From: Phytophthora sp. 'mugwort' | Lineage: Eukaryota > Oomycota > Peronosporomycetes > Peronosporales > Peronosporaceae | Reading direction: 5' to 3' | Assembly: GCA_033558025.1 (NCBI GenBank) | Contig: JAUCEF010000012.1 | Location: 2,418,001 to 2,482,000, forward strand | DNA: 64,000 nt | The notes under the pieces: generated by a model | Databases searched by the model: none | What the model was told of the DNA's origin: nothing | Seen by the model: only the letters and a program-made list of their open reading frames with translations | Shown: piece after piece, positions 10,373-20,449 of the stretch | Numbering within the stretch: the stretch's first letter is position 1 | How the letters are laid out: the number at the start of each line of letters is the position of its first letter | Program-made: the position numbers and the translations under genes

Positions 10373-10879
10373 GATTCGATCAGCAATCATCCTCGGGGAT
10401 GGGCAAGTTTGAAGACGGTACGTGTTGAGTGGTTGGAGAAGGGCCAGATTCAGGAGATCTAGATGGTACGAGATAGGGTTCAGGATGGGAGGATAGGACA
10501 AGAAATGGATAAACGACAATCAGACTCGAATTTGTATTGGACGACTTAGGTGTTTTTTAAGTACCACAAGAAGGGATCTACATTGGCCCTCCGAGGTGTT
10601 AGCTAGTCTAAGGTAACCGATGTAACGTCGCGGTGAGAGGATCGGATCATATATTGGCCAGTTTCCCCCACGCTAGCGGACTTGTGCCACATGCCTTGAT
10701 CGATCGGCATTCAGTGCGTGGACGACGATCGCTTCGACTCTCAACTCGCAGATCCCGCTAAAGTAAGCGGCAAGAAACCAAGGAAAGGAAAGAACAACGC
10801 CACCCGGTAACCTCGGTCTCGGATCAAGTCCAAGCCGCCGATCGAAGCGTCGACTACCTCAGATCGGAACCAATATCGG
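10373..10879. other. Non-coding stretch between gypsy remnant and LINE (unit 1)
   Basis: Continues the GATC-rich composition and probably holds the 3' part of the gypsy element and the 5' leader of the LINE. No gene or second LTR was recognised. Confidence 0.4.
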
Positions 10880-11153
10880 CAGCAGAGCGAAGACTTCCGC
10901 GCTGCTTCACACATCCCCGCGTCTCACCAGGACGTTCGAGACCTTACATCGCACTCTGCAAATTCCTCGGGAACCGGAACGAGGATTGGCCACAGAGGAA
11001 CCCAGCTCGCCCTGCAAGCGGATCTGTTGAGCCATTCTGATCGAAGCAGGCGTTACAGCGACGCCGGCAGTATGGAATCAACGCCTCCACCGGAAAGGGG
11101 GGGGGATCACAACCTCCTGGGGCCACGGGCAGCGGCACAAGCATGAACGGAGA

Positions 11154-13130
11154 ATGAACGGAGACGAGTGCCGTTCCCCGTCCGACGGAACCCTACGACC
11201 ACCCGTAGCCACGGAAAGGCTTGGTGGTCCACACCAACTTCGATCGAACATACATAATACCACGGAGCCTTCAACCTCGCAAATGACGACACCATCGGAC
11301 GCATATGGGGGGGGGCAAGAAGAGCTAAGTACGGAGTCAACAAGATTCACAGCGTGTGGGCACGCCACTGACATCAGCCAATCACACATTGTTGGACGCA
11401 GCTACGCTGCAGCTGTGAAGACGACTAGGAGGCCAGGGCGTTGCTGCGACGGAGCGACAGATACCACAACCCAAAACGATTGATGGTAGTTGGCGACCAA
11501 GAGAAGCAGCTAATCCTGGCTACACTGGGCAAGGACTGGACGGCAGACACGGAATCGGAAGTAACGACGGACGTGGCAACGCTACGACACATAGCAATGG
11601 AGGAGTCGGAAGTGAATCAAGACAGCGCGTTGAGAAAGTGGACCGAGCAGGAAACCAAGGCACTATTGGCGTACCTCAACGGAACTCTGGAACTGCCACA
11701 CGCACCAAATTTTCTCAAGGCTACAATGCCGCTGTTGCAGTGTAGTCATGCTCGAGCAATTTTACGAAGCACACGTGGAGATTACTTTGACCATGGATGT
11801 GTCCATGGGCTAAGTTCCGCCGCAACATGACTCACCTGAAGCTATTCGCACAATTATGCGAAGCGAATGGAGACTCGGCCAGGGGCAAAGCAATGATTGA
11901 TCGCATGCTGGATGATGTGAAGATGCTACACTTTGACGGGATCCACACGCTGAGTTTGTCTTCAATTCACGCCGCGTGGAAAACATCTAGAAAGGTCTAG
12001 CATTCCGACTGCAAGGTGTGTGCATCGAACTGGAGGACACGGAAGGATTCCTAGACACGGGGAGCTTTAGGGCAGGCATAGTTACGCAGACAATACGCGG
12101 TACGGATCTATGGCATGGAAACACTAAGGCTAGTGGCAACAGTAGCGGCGCTTGGCAATCTGCCCGGGATACAGATAGAGGATGCGGAGAGACCGAGACT
12201 GGACTCCATAGAGGTAGTGGATAACAGGTATGTTACAATCAGATTCATCGGCATCGACTGCCCAGCGGCACTCCGAGGGGTGACTAAAATCCAGATGTCC
12301 GGCCATCCGCTCACCATCCACCATCACCTGATTCACGTGAGACTTCCGTGCGCGAGGTGCTATGCTCTTACCACACCACAGGCTTCTGCAAGACACAGCA
12401 AGCGCAGGTACCGCGGTTGCAAGCAAAATTGAACAGGACATACGCGGGCCATCTGCCTAAGTACACTGTCGGTGCTGCGGTCCAGTACACAGACTCCGAT
12501 GAGGACAGCTTGGGAACTTTCTTGGCAAACCTTCAAAAGGAAGTGGCAGAGGAGATAGCATGCGACAACCACGGTGCCAAGGGCACTACATTGGAGGCGG
12601 ACACAGCAGCAGCGCCACCTTTCAGAAATCACCAGGAAACGACAGGGACGGTGTCTGAAAGCGAGGGGGCCACCCAGACAGGAAACACCAACGCACAAGG
12701 AACAGGCACGAAGCACGAGGCAGATGCGGAGGGATTTACAACGGTGACAAGAATGAACTCCGGCCGGAAGGTTGATGTTCGAGGCGTAGCGGCAACAGCG
12801 CGGCAGCGGACGGCACCCCACAGCTCAGCGATGGCGGATGCACTGCTGTTGCCTATTATTATTTCAAAGAGCGCGAGTAGGAAGGTCCACCGGCCACACG
12901 AAGGAACAGGGAGTGTGAGCCACCAAGAAGGCGAACACCGGTGGACACGGCCGAAAAAACAGGGGACAAAGTCCCCAGGTTTTACCAAGTTTACCCGAGA
13001 TAGAGTTTTAGGTCGATATGCCGCTTTAGTTGATGGTGCGGAGGACAGCGATGAGGAATGGAATGCGAGTGAGGCGGATGAGGCACCGTACGCTTACACG
13101 GAGTCACGGGGAGAACAACTTGCGGCATGA
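11154..13130 (+). pseudogene. LINE ORF1 (nucleic-acid-binding protein) remnant (unit 1)
   Basis: Several frames joined by indels. The zinc knuckle is split by a frameshift near 12360: CARCY lies in one frame and HTTGFC in the next, together giving a CCHC-like spacing. The last piece (12348-13130, 260 codons) is open in both units, Ser/Thr/Glu-rich and without known domains. ORF1 proteins coat the element RNA. Identification rests on position and the knuckle. Confidence 0.5.
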
Positions 13131-13479
13131 GGGATTACCGCAGCGGACGAGCGCGAAAAGGGATTGAGGAAGACGATGTAATATCCAGGTATGTGGGCTC
13201 GTCAGCTCCATCGCAAACTCAATCTCCAGCGCTTACATCAGGATCGGAATTCCCATGCTCTTTAGCATCGGAACAGGATGAAATGCCCACTGATTAGACC
13301 TCGAAGAACAAAAGACCACACCATCACAAGCGGGGGCGGAGGCTATCGACATGGACACTGCCATGGGCGGGATTGAGGAACGCTTTCCCACAGACTCACA
13401 CAACAACTGAGTCAGGAGGGCTTTGCACTGGAGCAGACAGTAGTGGCACCGGGACTGCCAGAACAACTACCAGTGTTCA
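13131..13479. other. LINE inter-ORF region (unit 1)
   Basis: Short broken frames between ORF1 and the OTU-like segment; no independent gene is recognised. Confidence 0.4.
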
Positions 13480-13547
13480 TCAAGTCCTTCGGCGGGCTTT
13501 GATCACAGTACCGGCTAATGGACAGTGTGCGTACGCGGCACTGCACG

Positions 13548-13563
13548 CGACCACATCCTATGC
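13548..13563 (+). repeat. Target-site duplication, left (unit 1)
   Basis: CGACCACATCCTATGC, identical to 14568-14583. Confidence 0.8.
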
Positions 13564-14567
13564 AAGAGAGAGGGGGGGGGGCAGACTGTTCTATTTGGTC
13601 ATATTAACTACTAAATGTCTGGAATATCCTTAGCCTGGTTAGCGACGCCGGTTCCTCGTGCGAGTCCGGTGGTTGTACGGGGCTTGTCCCTTTCGGCGAC
13701 TTCTCTTTGGGTGGTTCTGCTAACGCTGCTGAGCACAGTAGTATTCTCGTCCCCTGTATAATTGTTTCAGGTCTTCTGCGTTCCCTCTTGTCTAGTGCCT
13801 GTATTTGCCACAATCCTGTCGTCCAGAAATCCTGCCGCTCTCCTCAATTGTGCCCGTTTCCTGCTGAAAGACCACCCTGTTCCTTTGTATCCATAATCCC
13901 GTGATGCACACACTGCTCATGATGTGCCACAGTCGCTTCCATTCTCCTGCAAACTGCTCCTCTGTGTCTGGGTAGTCTACTTTCAATCTTGCCTTTGTTG
14001 ACAACGACAGTTGGCGCTGTCCCGTTGGCGCAATTGCTGATGAATCGCTCCAAGTTTCCTAATTCCCATCTTTCGCCCGTCCAGTGGCAAATGCGCTTTT
14101 GCCAGCATACTTACGCACTTGTACATTCCCAGAATATATGTCCCATTGTTTCCTTGGTCCCACGGCAGTACGCCAACTCCCTACAACTGTTGTCCCGTTC
14201 CCTGCCTCATATAACAGGTTTAGTTGCCTGGTGGCTACTCGATACCCGACCCAGACTTGATACTCAGTGAGCGCATTATTGTGCTTGCTTTGGGGTCTGC
14301 TGTAGTGCAGCTGCCTGCCATCTACTCATTTTGGCTGCCCTTGCCAGTTTCTCCAATAGCCCGTCCATTTTGATTCCTTCTCCCTCGTACTTCCGGAACG
14401 GTTGCTTCTTGAGCACTTTCCAGACATGCTTGTTCGCGATCGCATCAGGTACCCTCCAAGGGAACCTGTGGATGAGAGGATCCGCATAGAACACAATGCT
14501 TCTTCCTCCTCGAACCGTTGCAGCTTGTGCCGGTCGTTCCTTATTGTTGCGTCACCTCTATCAGCAA
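13564..14567 (-). mobile_element. Nested non-LTR retrotransposon fragment, 5'-truncated (unit 1)
   Basis: On the reverse strand, broken frames resemble the C-terminal part of a LINE ORF2 after the reverse transcriptase, for example ADPLIHRFPWRVPDAI and RLWHIMSSVCITGLWIQRNR. It is bounded on both sides by the same 16 bases, the target-site duplication, as expected for a 5'-truncated insertion. Confidence 0.7.
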
Positions 14568-14583
14568 CGACCACATCCTATGC
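14568..14583 (+). repeat. Target-site duplication, right (unit 1)
   Basis: CGACCACATCCTATGC, identical to 13548-13563. In unit 2 the right copy has one C-to-T change (43917-43932). Confidence 0.8.
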
Positions 14584-14819
14584 GGAAGGAGGGCGCCTCC
14601 GATTCACGAGTGATGTAGTCCGCAACGTCAACATCATCAAGCGCATCATTTATACTCTGATGATGAGTAACCTCGCCACAAGGAGTGTGAGGTCGTGCTA
14701 AACACTGCATATCCAACCTCTCCTGCCTCATCGCTAGCCGGGGTATAAACGCAACAAACAAAACCCACCTACAGATACACATTACCGACAGGGGAAGAAG
14801 CAACAGCATGATTAGACTG

Positions 14820-16318
14820 ATGGTACGTGTCGGCGCCACAACCTAATGGCATGGGTAGCTGCAGTGAACGTAACCCACCCCGGTACCAAGCGGACCACCA
14901 AGCGGTGCGCATACACCTGAGGAGACCTGACGACCCACTGCGTATTCGCAAACCTGCCAGAGTATATCTACCGCCTTCACAGGCGAAGGCGGAGGTGACA
15001 TCGGTAATTATCGATCGGCAGCAGGACTTCCGGGAGAAACTACCAACGCTACTGATGTAGGGGGCGACAGTGACGGCTCATGCGTGGGATGGGCTCAAGG
15101 AAACGATAAGGAAGGAGGCGCGACTGGCAATCAAGCACAAGAGGAAAAGTGCTAGGGCGACCTACAAACAGAGAATCAGAAGGCTGCGGCGACGGGAACG
15201 ACGGCTACAGGATATCGCGAGGGGTAGCATGATCTCGGTGGACACGATGACAGACCTCATGGTCACTCTTACCTTGACGGAGGGTGAAGGGGCCACCCCA
15301 TTGCAGTGAGTGCGCAACGCGATAACGGACTGTATACGGGCGAGGGCGGCATCGCAACGCCGCAACTTGTTCCGTGCCGGCGGACACCAGCCGGGTAAAT
15401 CGTCGAAGCAGTTCTTCAGAAGGGTACATACTATATTTGGGGACAACGAGATACACAAGATCGACGCAGCCATCGGAACGAACGCTCGTGGTGTACACGA
15501 CAGGGCGGACACATTGGCTGACGCATGGACTCCATTATTTCAACAGGAGCAATCCACTATGGCGGATAGACAAGCGGTGCTGGAATGGTTGGGTGACCCC
15601 GGCCAATACGATACAATCCTGGAGGACTTACACGCACCGTTTAAGAGAATGAAGTGGCAGCTGCCATCGGAGCTTCCAAGCCTGGAAAGGCTTGCGGGCC
15701 TGACAGATTGGGCAACGACTGGTATCGTGACTTCTCGGCGCAGCTCATTCTCCTGCTCACGCAAATTTTTAATTGCTGGTACCAGGCCGGGACCTCCCCC
15801 TCTTCCTTTCTGGAGGCAGTTAGTTTTTTCTGCTTAAAAAGGGTGGAGAAGCTACGGACCCCCTCAATTTCCGTCCTTTGGCGCTACTCGACACGGAACA
15901 CAATATATTTACGCGCATAATGGCAACACGATGGGCGTGAAGTTGGATCGGATAATTTACCCGAACCAAAACGGTTTCGTGCCAGGGCGGACGATACATG
16001 CCACAGTTGATCTATTCAATGAGGCACAAGCAGCAGCGCAAGCAGGTCCAGACATGGCAGCAGCACTTGCACTTCTGCTAGACTTCTGCAAAGCATATGA
16101 CTCCGTGGACCGGAAGTTCATAAATGAAGTACTCACTTGGTTGGGATTTCCGACGGTATTTGTAGCTGCAATTAGGGCGATGCACGAAGGCACTAAGGTT
16201 CGTTTTCTCGCCAACGGGCATAAATCGAGATGGGTGAGAGTTGACGTGTGGTATTAGGCAAGGATGCCCGCTAGCCCCGCTGATTTTCATTCTGGTAGTC
16301 ATCACATTTGCAGCCACC
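14820..16318 (+). pseudogene. LINE ORF2 reverse transcriptase, truncated (unit 1)
   Basis: Frames joined by indels read a basic linker region and then RT motifs: SKPGKACGPDRLGNDWYRDF, QNGFVPGRTI, LLLDFCKAYDSVD and GIRQGCPLAPL. The catalytic YxDD motif and everything after it are missing because the element ends at the PolB junction near 16318. A one-base deletion in an A-run near 15837 breaks the RT frame in this unit only. The apurinic endonuclease expected upstream is not recognisable. Confidence 0.8.
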
Positions 16319-18162
16319 GAGATATGTCGTAAGATACTTATCGTAGCTGGTACCAGCTGGTACATAGTTGCTAATATCGAGCATTTTCATGTTCGATGTA
16401 GCGATGCACATGTAGCTGGGTTCTTGATAACAGATTTGATGTTGTCAGTACCAATGATGGTGAATAAGTCGCTCTTAATCAAGTTGATATCGTATCGACC
16501 CGAATTGAAGCCGAATACTGGTACCTGATTAATCTTTTGCTGTTTAAGTCTTCCGTAGTCGGACCTCTGCTTAGGAAAGCCAAGACTGCTATGGAAGTGA
16601 AAGAAGCTATCATACTTCCCTTCTTTAATCCAACTCTCCACATCAGACATCTTGTACTTTTTACCAAGCTTGACGCCTGGAATTTCCATACCTGTCAGAC
16701 CGTGGGCATTGATGATTTTTTGCAGAAGCGACTTATACTTATCGACATTGTACTGTTGGATCTTCACCGATACATCACCAATGTATTTGAACATATCCAT
16801 AAGCAACATCTTTGGATCGTCATTTACAAAACAGCGCACCTCCTCGGTTAAGCTATCAGCTACGGATACAGACACCGGAATGTGTTCGTTCGTGAAGACA
16901 GTATTCTCCCCGTGTTGAGTCGCCGTAGGCTTAAGGATTGCCTCAAAGTCATAAACAATGAAGTGGTCGATGTACTGGTTAGCATCCTTAACGGAATACT
17001 TTGTAAGCAGTGATCGAATCGCGTTAGGAGCTGGCTTGTAGATAGTTGGCTCAGCGGGGAAGCTCTCAATATTAACAAGCTCGCACTGATTTTTCTTGTG
17101 ATTTTTAAATCTTTCACCACTCACAAAAATCATTTCACACTTGGGGCACTGATACTTAGACTGAAGCATATCGATGCTCTTGATGTAGAGAGCGTGATTC
17201 TCGTGTGATAGAATATCCATCGCTTCATACCCCTTGTCCGACCTACGAATGCATTCCACATTTCCGGTAGCTACATCCATGCTATATACGTTAATACCGA
17301 GTTGCAAGCAGTCCTCAATCTCATCGAGCTGTAGTAGGTCAATAGGCTTGAAGCTTCTAAATAGGCTCAACGTATAATTAACCCTCTTGAAAGAGCAGTA
17401 GCGCTTGAATGCCTCCTTCACTTGAGCCTGAATTCTGCGAGGATCCTTCTTAGCGCTCTGGAATGTGTGCCAGGCGATGCAGTGGAAGACGCACTTGTTG
17501 TTGGTCTTAGGGAAGTTGATTACATGCTTGTTTTCGCGGATAACCTTAGGAATAACAGCATCGCTATCCCCAAGTGCATGGTCGCGATGATAGACAAAAA
17601 TCTTGAATGCAGTGATCGCCTTAAGCTTATATCCGGAGCTGGGGTAGTTCAGCTTGTCAGCCAACTCCATAGACCGAATTTCCGAAATCACCTTCTTTCG
17701 AATATCCGCCTTGCTGTTGATTGCGACAGGCTTATTGAATACATAAGTGTTAGCGAGATTCGGGTAGAAGTAGCGAGTGTCATCAGGATCAGTCTTGCTC
17801 ACAAGTTCGTACCCAAGAGCAATATTTACCTTAAAAGCACTTGCCTGGGTCGAAAGAACGTTCTCGAGCTTATCGTAGAAATCAGTAGCCTCGATACCCT
17901 CATATAGGTGTGATTCCATGTGATTACCAGTGTAAAAACGGTACTTGGGATCAGCCTTATAGTCAGGCGACATATGCTTCTCAAGGGTTTCAACTGAAAC
18001 ATTGTACTGCTTAGCCACCAATTTCTTGTTCATTGAACGTGAAATGTTGCTAACATATACCATCTTACCAGTTCTACCTCGAACCTTAACCCTGTAGCTG
18101 CTACCCCATTTGACAGCTTGGATATTTAATCTCTTTAATCCTGCGAGTTCGTATGCAAACAT
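16318..18162 (-). pseudogene. Protein-primed DNA polymerase B, N-terminal half (unit 1)
   Basis: 591 open codons from ATG 18162. Features in order: a basic N-terminus; an OTU-like or related region with NNKCVFHCIAWH (Cys224) and ENH at 321-323; a zinc-finger-like C339-x2-C342-x12-H355-x4-C360; Exo I motif YDFEA (Asp405, Glu407); Exo II motif FNSGRYD (Asp558). This order is typical of Polinton/Maverick polymerases. A frameshift near 16405 ends the open frame. The next frame continues recognisably (SNMKMLDISNYV, GTSYDKYL) to about 16320, where LINE sequence begins. All polymerase motifs (terminal-protein region, SLYPS-like, DTD) are lost. The frameshift and truncation are shared with unit 2. 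Confidence 0.85.
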
Positions 18163-18167
18163 ATTGC

Positions 18168-18177
18168 CTATATATCT
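18168..18177 (-). promoter_or_regulatory. AGATATATAG motif upstream of PolB
   Basis: Lies 6 bases before the PolB ATG (reverse strand) and belongs to the TATATAG-type set seen before other viral genes. Confidence 0.35.
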
Positions 18178-18310
18178 TTGTCGATATTAATCTGGTGAGA
18201 ATCGACTTTATAATTATCGGACCTTATATCAGGATCGACTTTATATTGGGGCTGACTTTATATCTGAGAAAAAAAAAGTAATTAGTAAGTTCGCTTTGGT
18301 TAAGTTCGCT

Positions 18311-18493
18311 TTAGCTAAGTTCTGATTTACTTAAGTAATTCTTCTTCTTACGGGCACAAATTTCTTCGCGATTCTTCTCATCATATTCTCGCTGCTTAGC
18401 CAGTCGCGTTTCCCTTGTTTTTAGATAGTACCGCTTTTGAGCGGCTTTGATTCGCTCTTTGTTAAGTTCGTATTGTTCAGGTGAGTACGTCAT
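18311..18493 (-). CDS. Small basic tyrosine/lysine-rich viral protein (unit 1)
   Basis: 60 residues, MTYSPEQYELNKERIKAAQ onward, with repeated basic helical patches of the form YEx-NKExI and KKxY. Similar short coiled, highly charged proteins are common in giant viruses and phages, some linked to DNA-binding modules; no function can be assigned. It lies upstream of PolB on the same strand. Unit 2 carries a longer version (66 residues) because of a different 3' end. Confidence 0.5.
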   Translation of the reverse strand: MTYSPEQYELNKERIKAAQKRYYLKTRETRLAKQREYDEKNREEICARKKKNYLSKSELS

Positions 18494-18811
18494 CTTTGTA
18501 TATTACTAACTTCATATTTATCAGGAATAAAATATTATAATAGAAGGCAAAGCTCCGCATTCATTACTTTTTATGCCTACTTCGAAGCGTATTACTAATC
18601 TACATATCGCTTGCACCCCCGCGGTCTTACGGCGAACAGTATGCCACGCTTTTCAAACAACTCCGGCATCCTTTGCCGCATTAAGCTTGTCGCTTGCTCT
18701 CTGCAATGAGGCCTTGGCTCCACATTTTTGTCAGCCTCCTCCAAACTTGAAAATCACCCGAAAGTCCGACGACTACCGACTTTAAAAAGTGTGGACCACA
18801 TCGTGTAATTT
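18494..18811. other. End of viral block and upstream region of the Uma2 gene (unit 1)
   Basis: AT-rich viral DNA gives way at about 18540-18570 to sequence of balanced composition. No TIR was recognised at the border and no gene is seen. Confidence 0.4.
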
Positions 18812-18875
18812 CTCGGTCGAAAAGCAACTCGGTCGAAAAGCAACTCGGTCGAAAAGCAACTCGGTCGAAAAGCAA
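18812..18875 (+). repeat. 16-bp tandem repeat, four copies, upstream of the Uma2 gene (unit 1)
   Basis: Four exact head-to-tail copies of CTCGGTCGAAAAGCAA, ending 19 bases before the ATG at 18895. Unit 2 has three. It lies in the 5' leader or promoter, so it could affect expression; this is inference. Confidence 0.9.
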
Positions 18876-18894
18876 CCAGTGAGAAAGAGCAGCG

Positions 18895-19776
18895 ATGGCG
18901 GACAAGCAAAAAACTCACGAAGACGTCCTTACGCGACTCATGCGCGACTTGGAAACGAAGACGACTTTGTGTTACGTCAAGGACTATCCTGGAGTGGAGC
19001 TGAAGCAGTTGAATTATCACGTGAAGAAGCTCGGTCCACTGGTGAACCCCGTTTTTGGCGAGCAGCCGGCGTTCTTCATCGACGAAGGTCGCTTCATCCC
19101 CTTTCGAATGGTCGTGTATGGCAACGAGAAGGTGGCGGCGAAGATTGCAGAGCTCCTTGGTGAGTGGTCAAAGTGGTCTGGAAAAGGAGGCAGAGTGACA
19201 ACCTCGCAAGGGGCGTTCATTCTGGAGCAGCGTCCCGGAGGGCCCAACGTGAGAATGCCCGACGTGGCATACACACCGCGAGATGATGACAGGAATTTGA
19301 CTTGTGAACAGATGTGGACGTATCGTGGCGATCCCTTTGTTCCCACCTTTGTTGTTGAGATTGATAAGCTCTCTGGTCGAGGCTCTCAACGCAGCGTTCT
19401 TGATCGAAAGATGCGAAATGAATATTTCCAGCACGGCGTCCAGTTGGGTTGGCTGATCGACCCACGCCCAGACTTTCAGCGGATGTATGAGTACTATCTC
19501 GACGACAATGGAGACGTACAATGCTCTGACAACACTGCGTGGAGAGATCTTGACGGTGGCGACGTTCTTCCTGGTTTCAGGATGCGCGCACCTGTGTTGG
19601 AAATGGTGTTGAACCAGGATTCGGGTTCGTCGTCAGAAGATGAAGTTGATCTGGTGTGTCCCTATCCAAGATGCAACAAGCGATTCCGATCTCCTGGTGC
19701 ATGGACTGCTCATGCTGAATGGCACCGTGAGGAGAGATCTATTTCGAAGTACTTAGCCAAGCGTGAGAACTCATAG
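18895..19776 (+). CDS. Uma2-family PD-(D/E)xK nuclease-like protein with C-terminal C2H2 finger (unit 1)
   Basis: 293 residues. The Uma2-type core is seen as a PD motif at 122-123 (MPDVAYT), a strand with Glu155 (FVVEIDK) and GVQLGWLIDP at 181-190, the pattern of the restriction-endonuclease-like fold. A classical C2H2 finger follows: Cys255, Cys260, His273, His277. Uma2 proteins are widespread in bacteria and are also found in oomycetes, where their role is not established. The ATG is the first in the frame and follows the 16-bp repeats. Compared with unit 2, 13 of 15 amino-acid differences lie in residues 229-286, including the finger helix. Confidence 0.8.
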   Translation: MADKQKTHEDVLTRLMRDLETKTTLCYVKDYPGVELKQLNYHVKKLGPLVNPVFGEQPAFFIDEGRFIPFRMVVYGNEKVAAKIAELLGEWSKWSGKGGRVTTSQGAFILEQRPGGPNVRMPDVAYTPRDDDRNLTCEQMWTYRGDPFVPTFVVEIDKLSGRGSQRSVLDRKMRNEYFQHGVQLGWLIDPRPDFQRMYEYYLDDNGDVQCSDNTAWRDLDGGDVLPGFRMRAPVLEMVLNQDSGSSSEDEVDLVCPYPRCNKRFRSPGAWTAHAEWHREERSISKYLAKRENS

Positions 19777-19978
19777 TCATCCAGTGTGAACTCATAGCCA
19801 TCCAGTGTGGCAACTACGCTTCGACAAGTTCCTATCTAACCATATCGCAGAACTCAAAGCTTGCGATCTAAAGCATAGTTGGCGGCGCTGACTGATTTCT
19901 TATTCCTGATTGGTGGCTAAGAGAAGATAATAAAAAACTATCTATTGTTTTATCAATATAGTTTGAATGTTGTCGGTC

Positions 19979-20152
19979 GAGCGGTTCTAAAACTACCCTA
20001 AGATCCAAAAGACGTTGCTTTCACTCTAAGGTGGTCGAGAGGTAGCGTCGTCAAAATAGCACCTGGTCCGAAAGAAGGTTCCAGGATTGTTCTCGATGGT
20101 AAATTACGGAAAGTAAAAAAACTGCCGGCGTAATGTTCCAAGTATTACTACT
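19979..20152 (+). repeat. 175-bp transposon-end repeat, copy b of unit 1
   Basis: Second copy of the repeat at 6712-6886. Its right end abuts the first recognisable carboxylesterase C-terminal codon at 20153, so it forms the right border between inserted cargo and the host gene. No transposase lies beside it. Confidence 0.65.
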
Positions 20153-20449
20153 TATAACCTGCTCGGTGACGGTTACAACAACTCGGTGGCGACGGACCCG
20201 TTCGTCGGCAAACCAGAGAGCTACAAGCAGCTGGCGCGCATCATGACTCGAATCTGGGCGAGCTTTATCGTTCACGAGAATCCGAACGATAACGGCGTGA
20301 CGGCGCTGAAGTGGCCTGAGTACACGTCCGTCAATGCACAGAACATTGTGTTCGACGCCAACGTGACAGAGTTCGCTTACATCGCACCGGACACATACCG
20401 CGCTGAGGGCGTCGCGTACTTGATGAGCCTGTATAATGTCACGGCCTAA
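20153..20449 (+). pseudogene. Carboxylesterase C-terminal fragment (unit 1)
   Basis: 99 codons in one frame: YNLLGDGYNNSVATDPFVG, then the conserved C-terminal stretches IWASFIVHENPND, LKWPEYT, NIVFDANV and PDTYRAEGVAYL, then a stop. It fits onto the end of the esterase at 21797-23157 after a gap of about ten residues. It is the downstream half of an esterase gene split by the preceding unit's cargo. No promoter or start of its own. Confidence 0.85.

Larger units (their letters stand above)
13480..14700 (+). pseudogene. LINE OTU-like protease segment, interrupted by a nested element (unit 1)
   Basis: The frame VPANGQCAYAALHATTSYA (13502-13563) resembles the D-G-x-C start of OTU cysteine proteases, with Asn in place of Asp. 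It is interrupted at 13563 by the nested insertion and resumes at 14584 (GGRLRFTSDVV). OTU-like domains are known from some retrotransposon polyproteins. The segment is too short to judge activity. Confidence 0.45.
10880..16318 (+). mobile_element. Degenerate non-LTR retrotransposon with a nested insertion (unit 1)
   Basis: Contains an ORF1 remnant with a broken zinc knuckle, an OTU-like segment, and an ORF2 reverse transcriptase that stops abruptly after the GIRQGCPLAPL motif where viral PolB begins (about 16300-16325). A second retrotransposon fragment is nested in reverse at 13564-14567. The same junction to PolB exists in unit 2, so it predates the duplication. Confidence 0.8.

Noticed and set aside
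9872..10519. 215-codon reverse frame with Pro/Arg/Ile repeats
   Set aside because: Product of GATCGG repeats; low complexity and not seen as a protein family.
12360..12821. 153-codon Cys-rich reverse frame
   Set aside because: Shadow of the LINE ORF1 reading frame.
18812..18875. CRISPR-like short repeat array
   Set aside because: Direct head-to-tail 16-mers without spacers in a eukaryotic promoter region.
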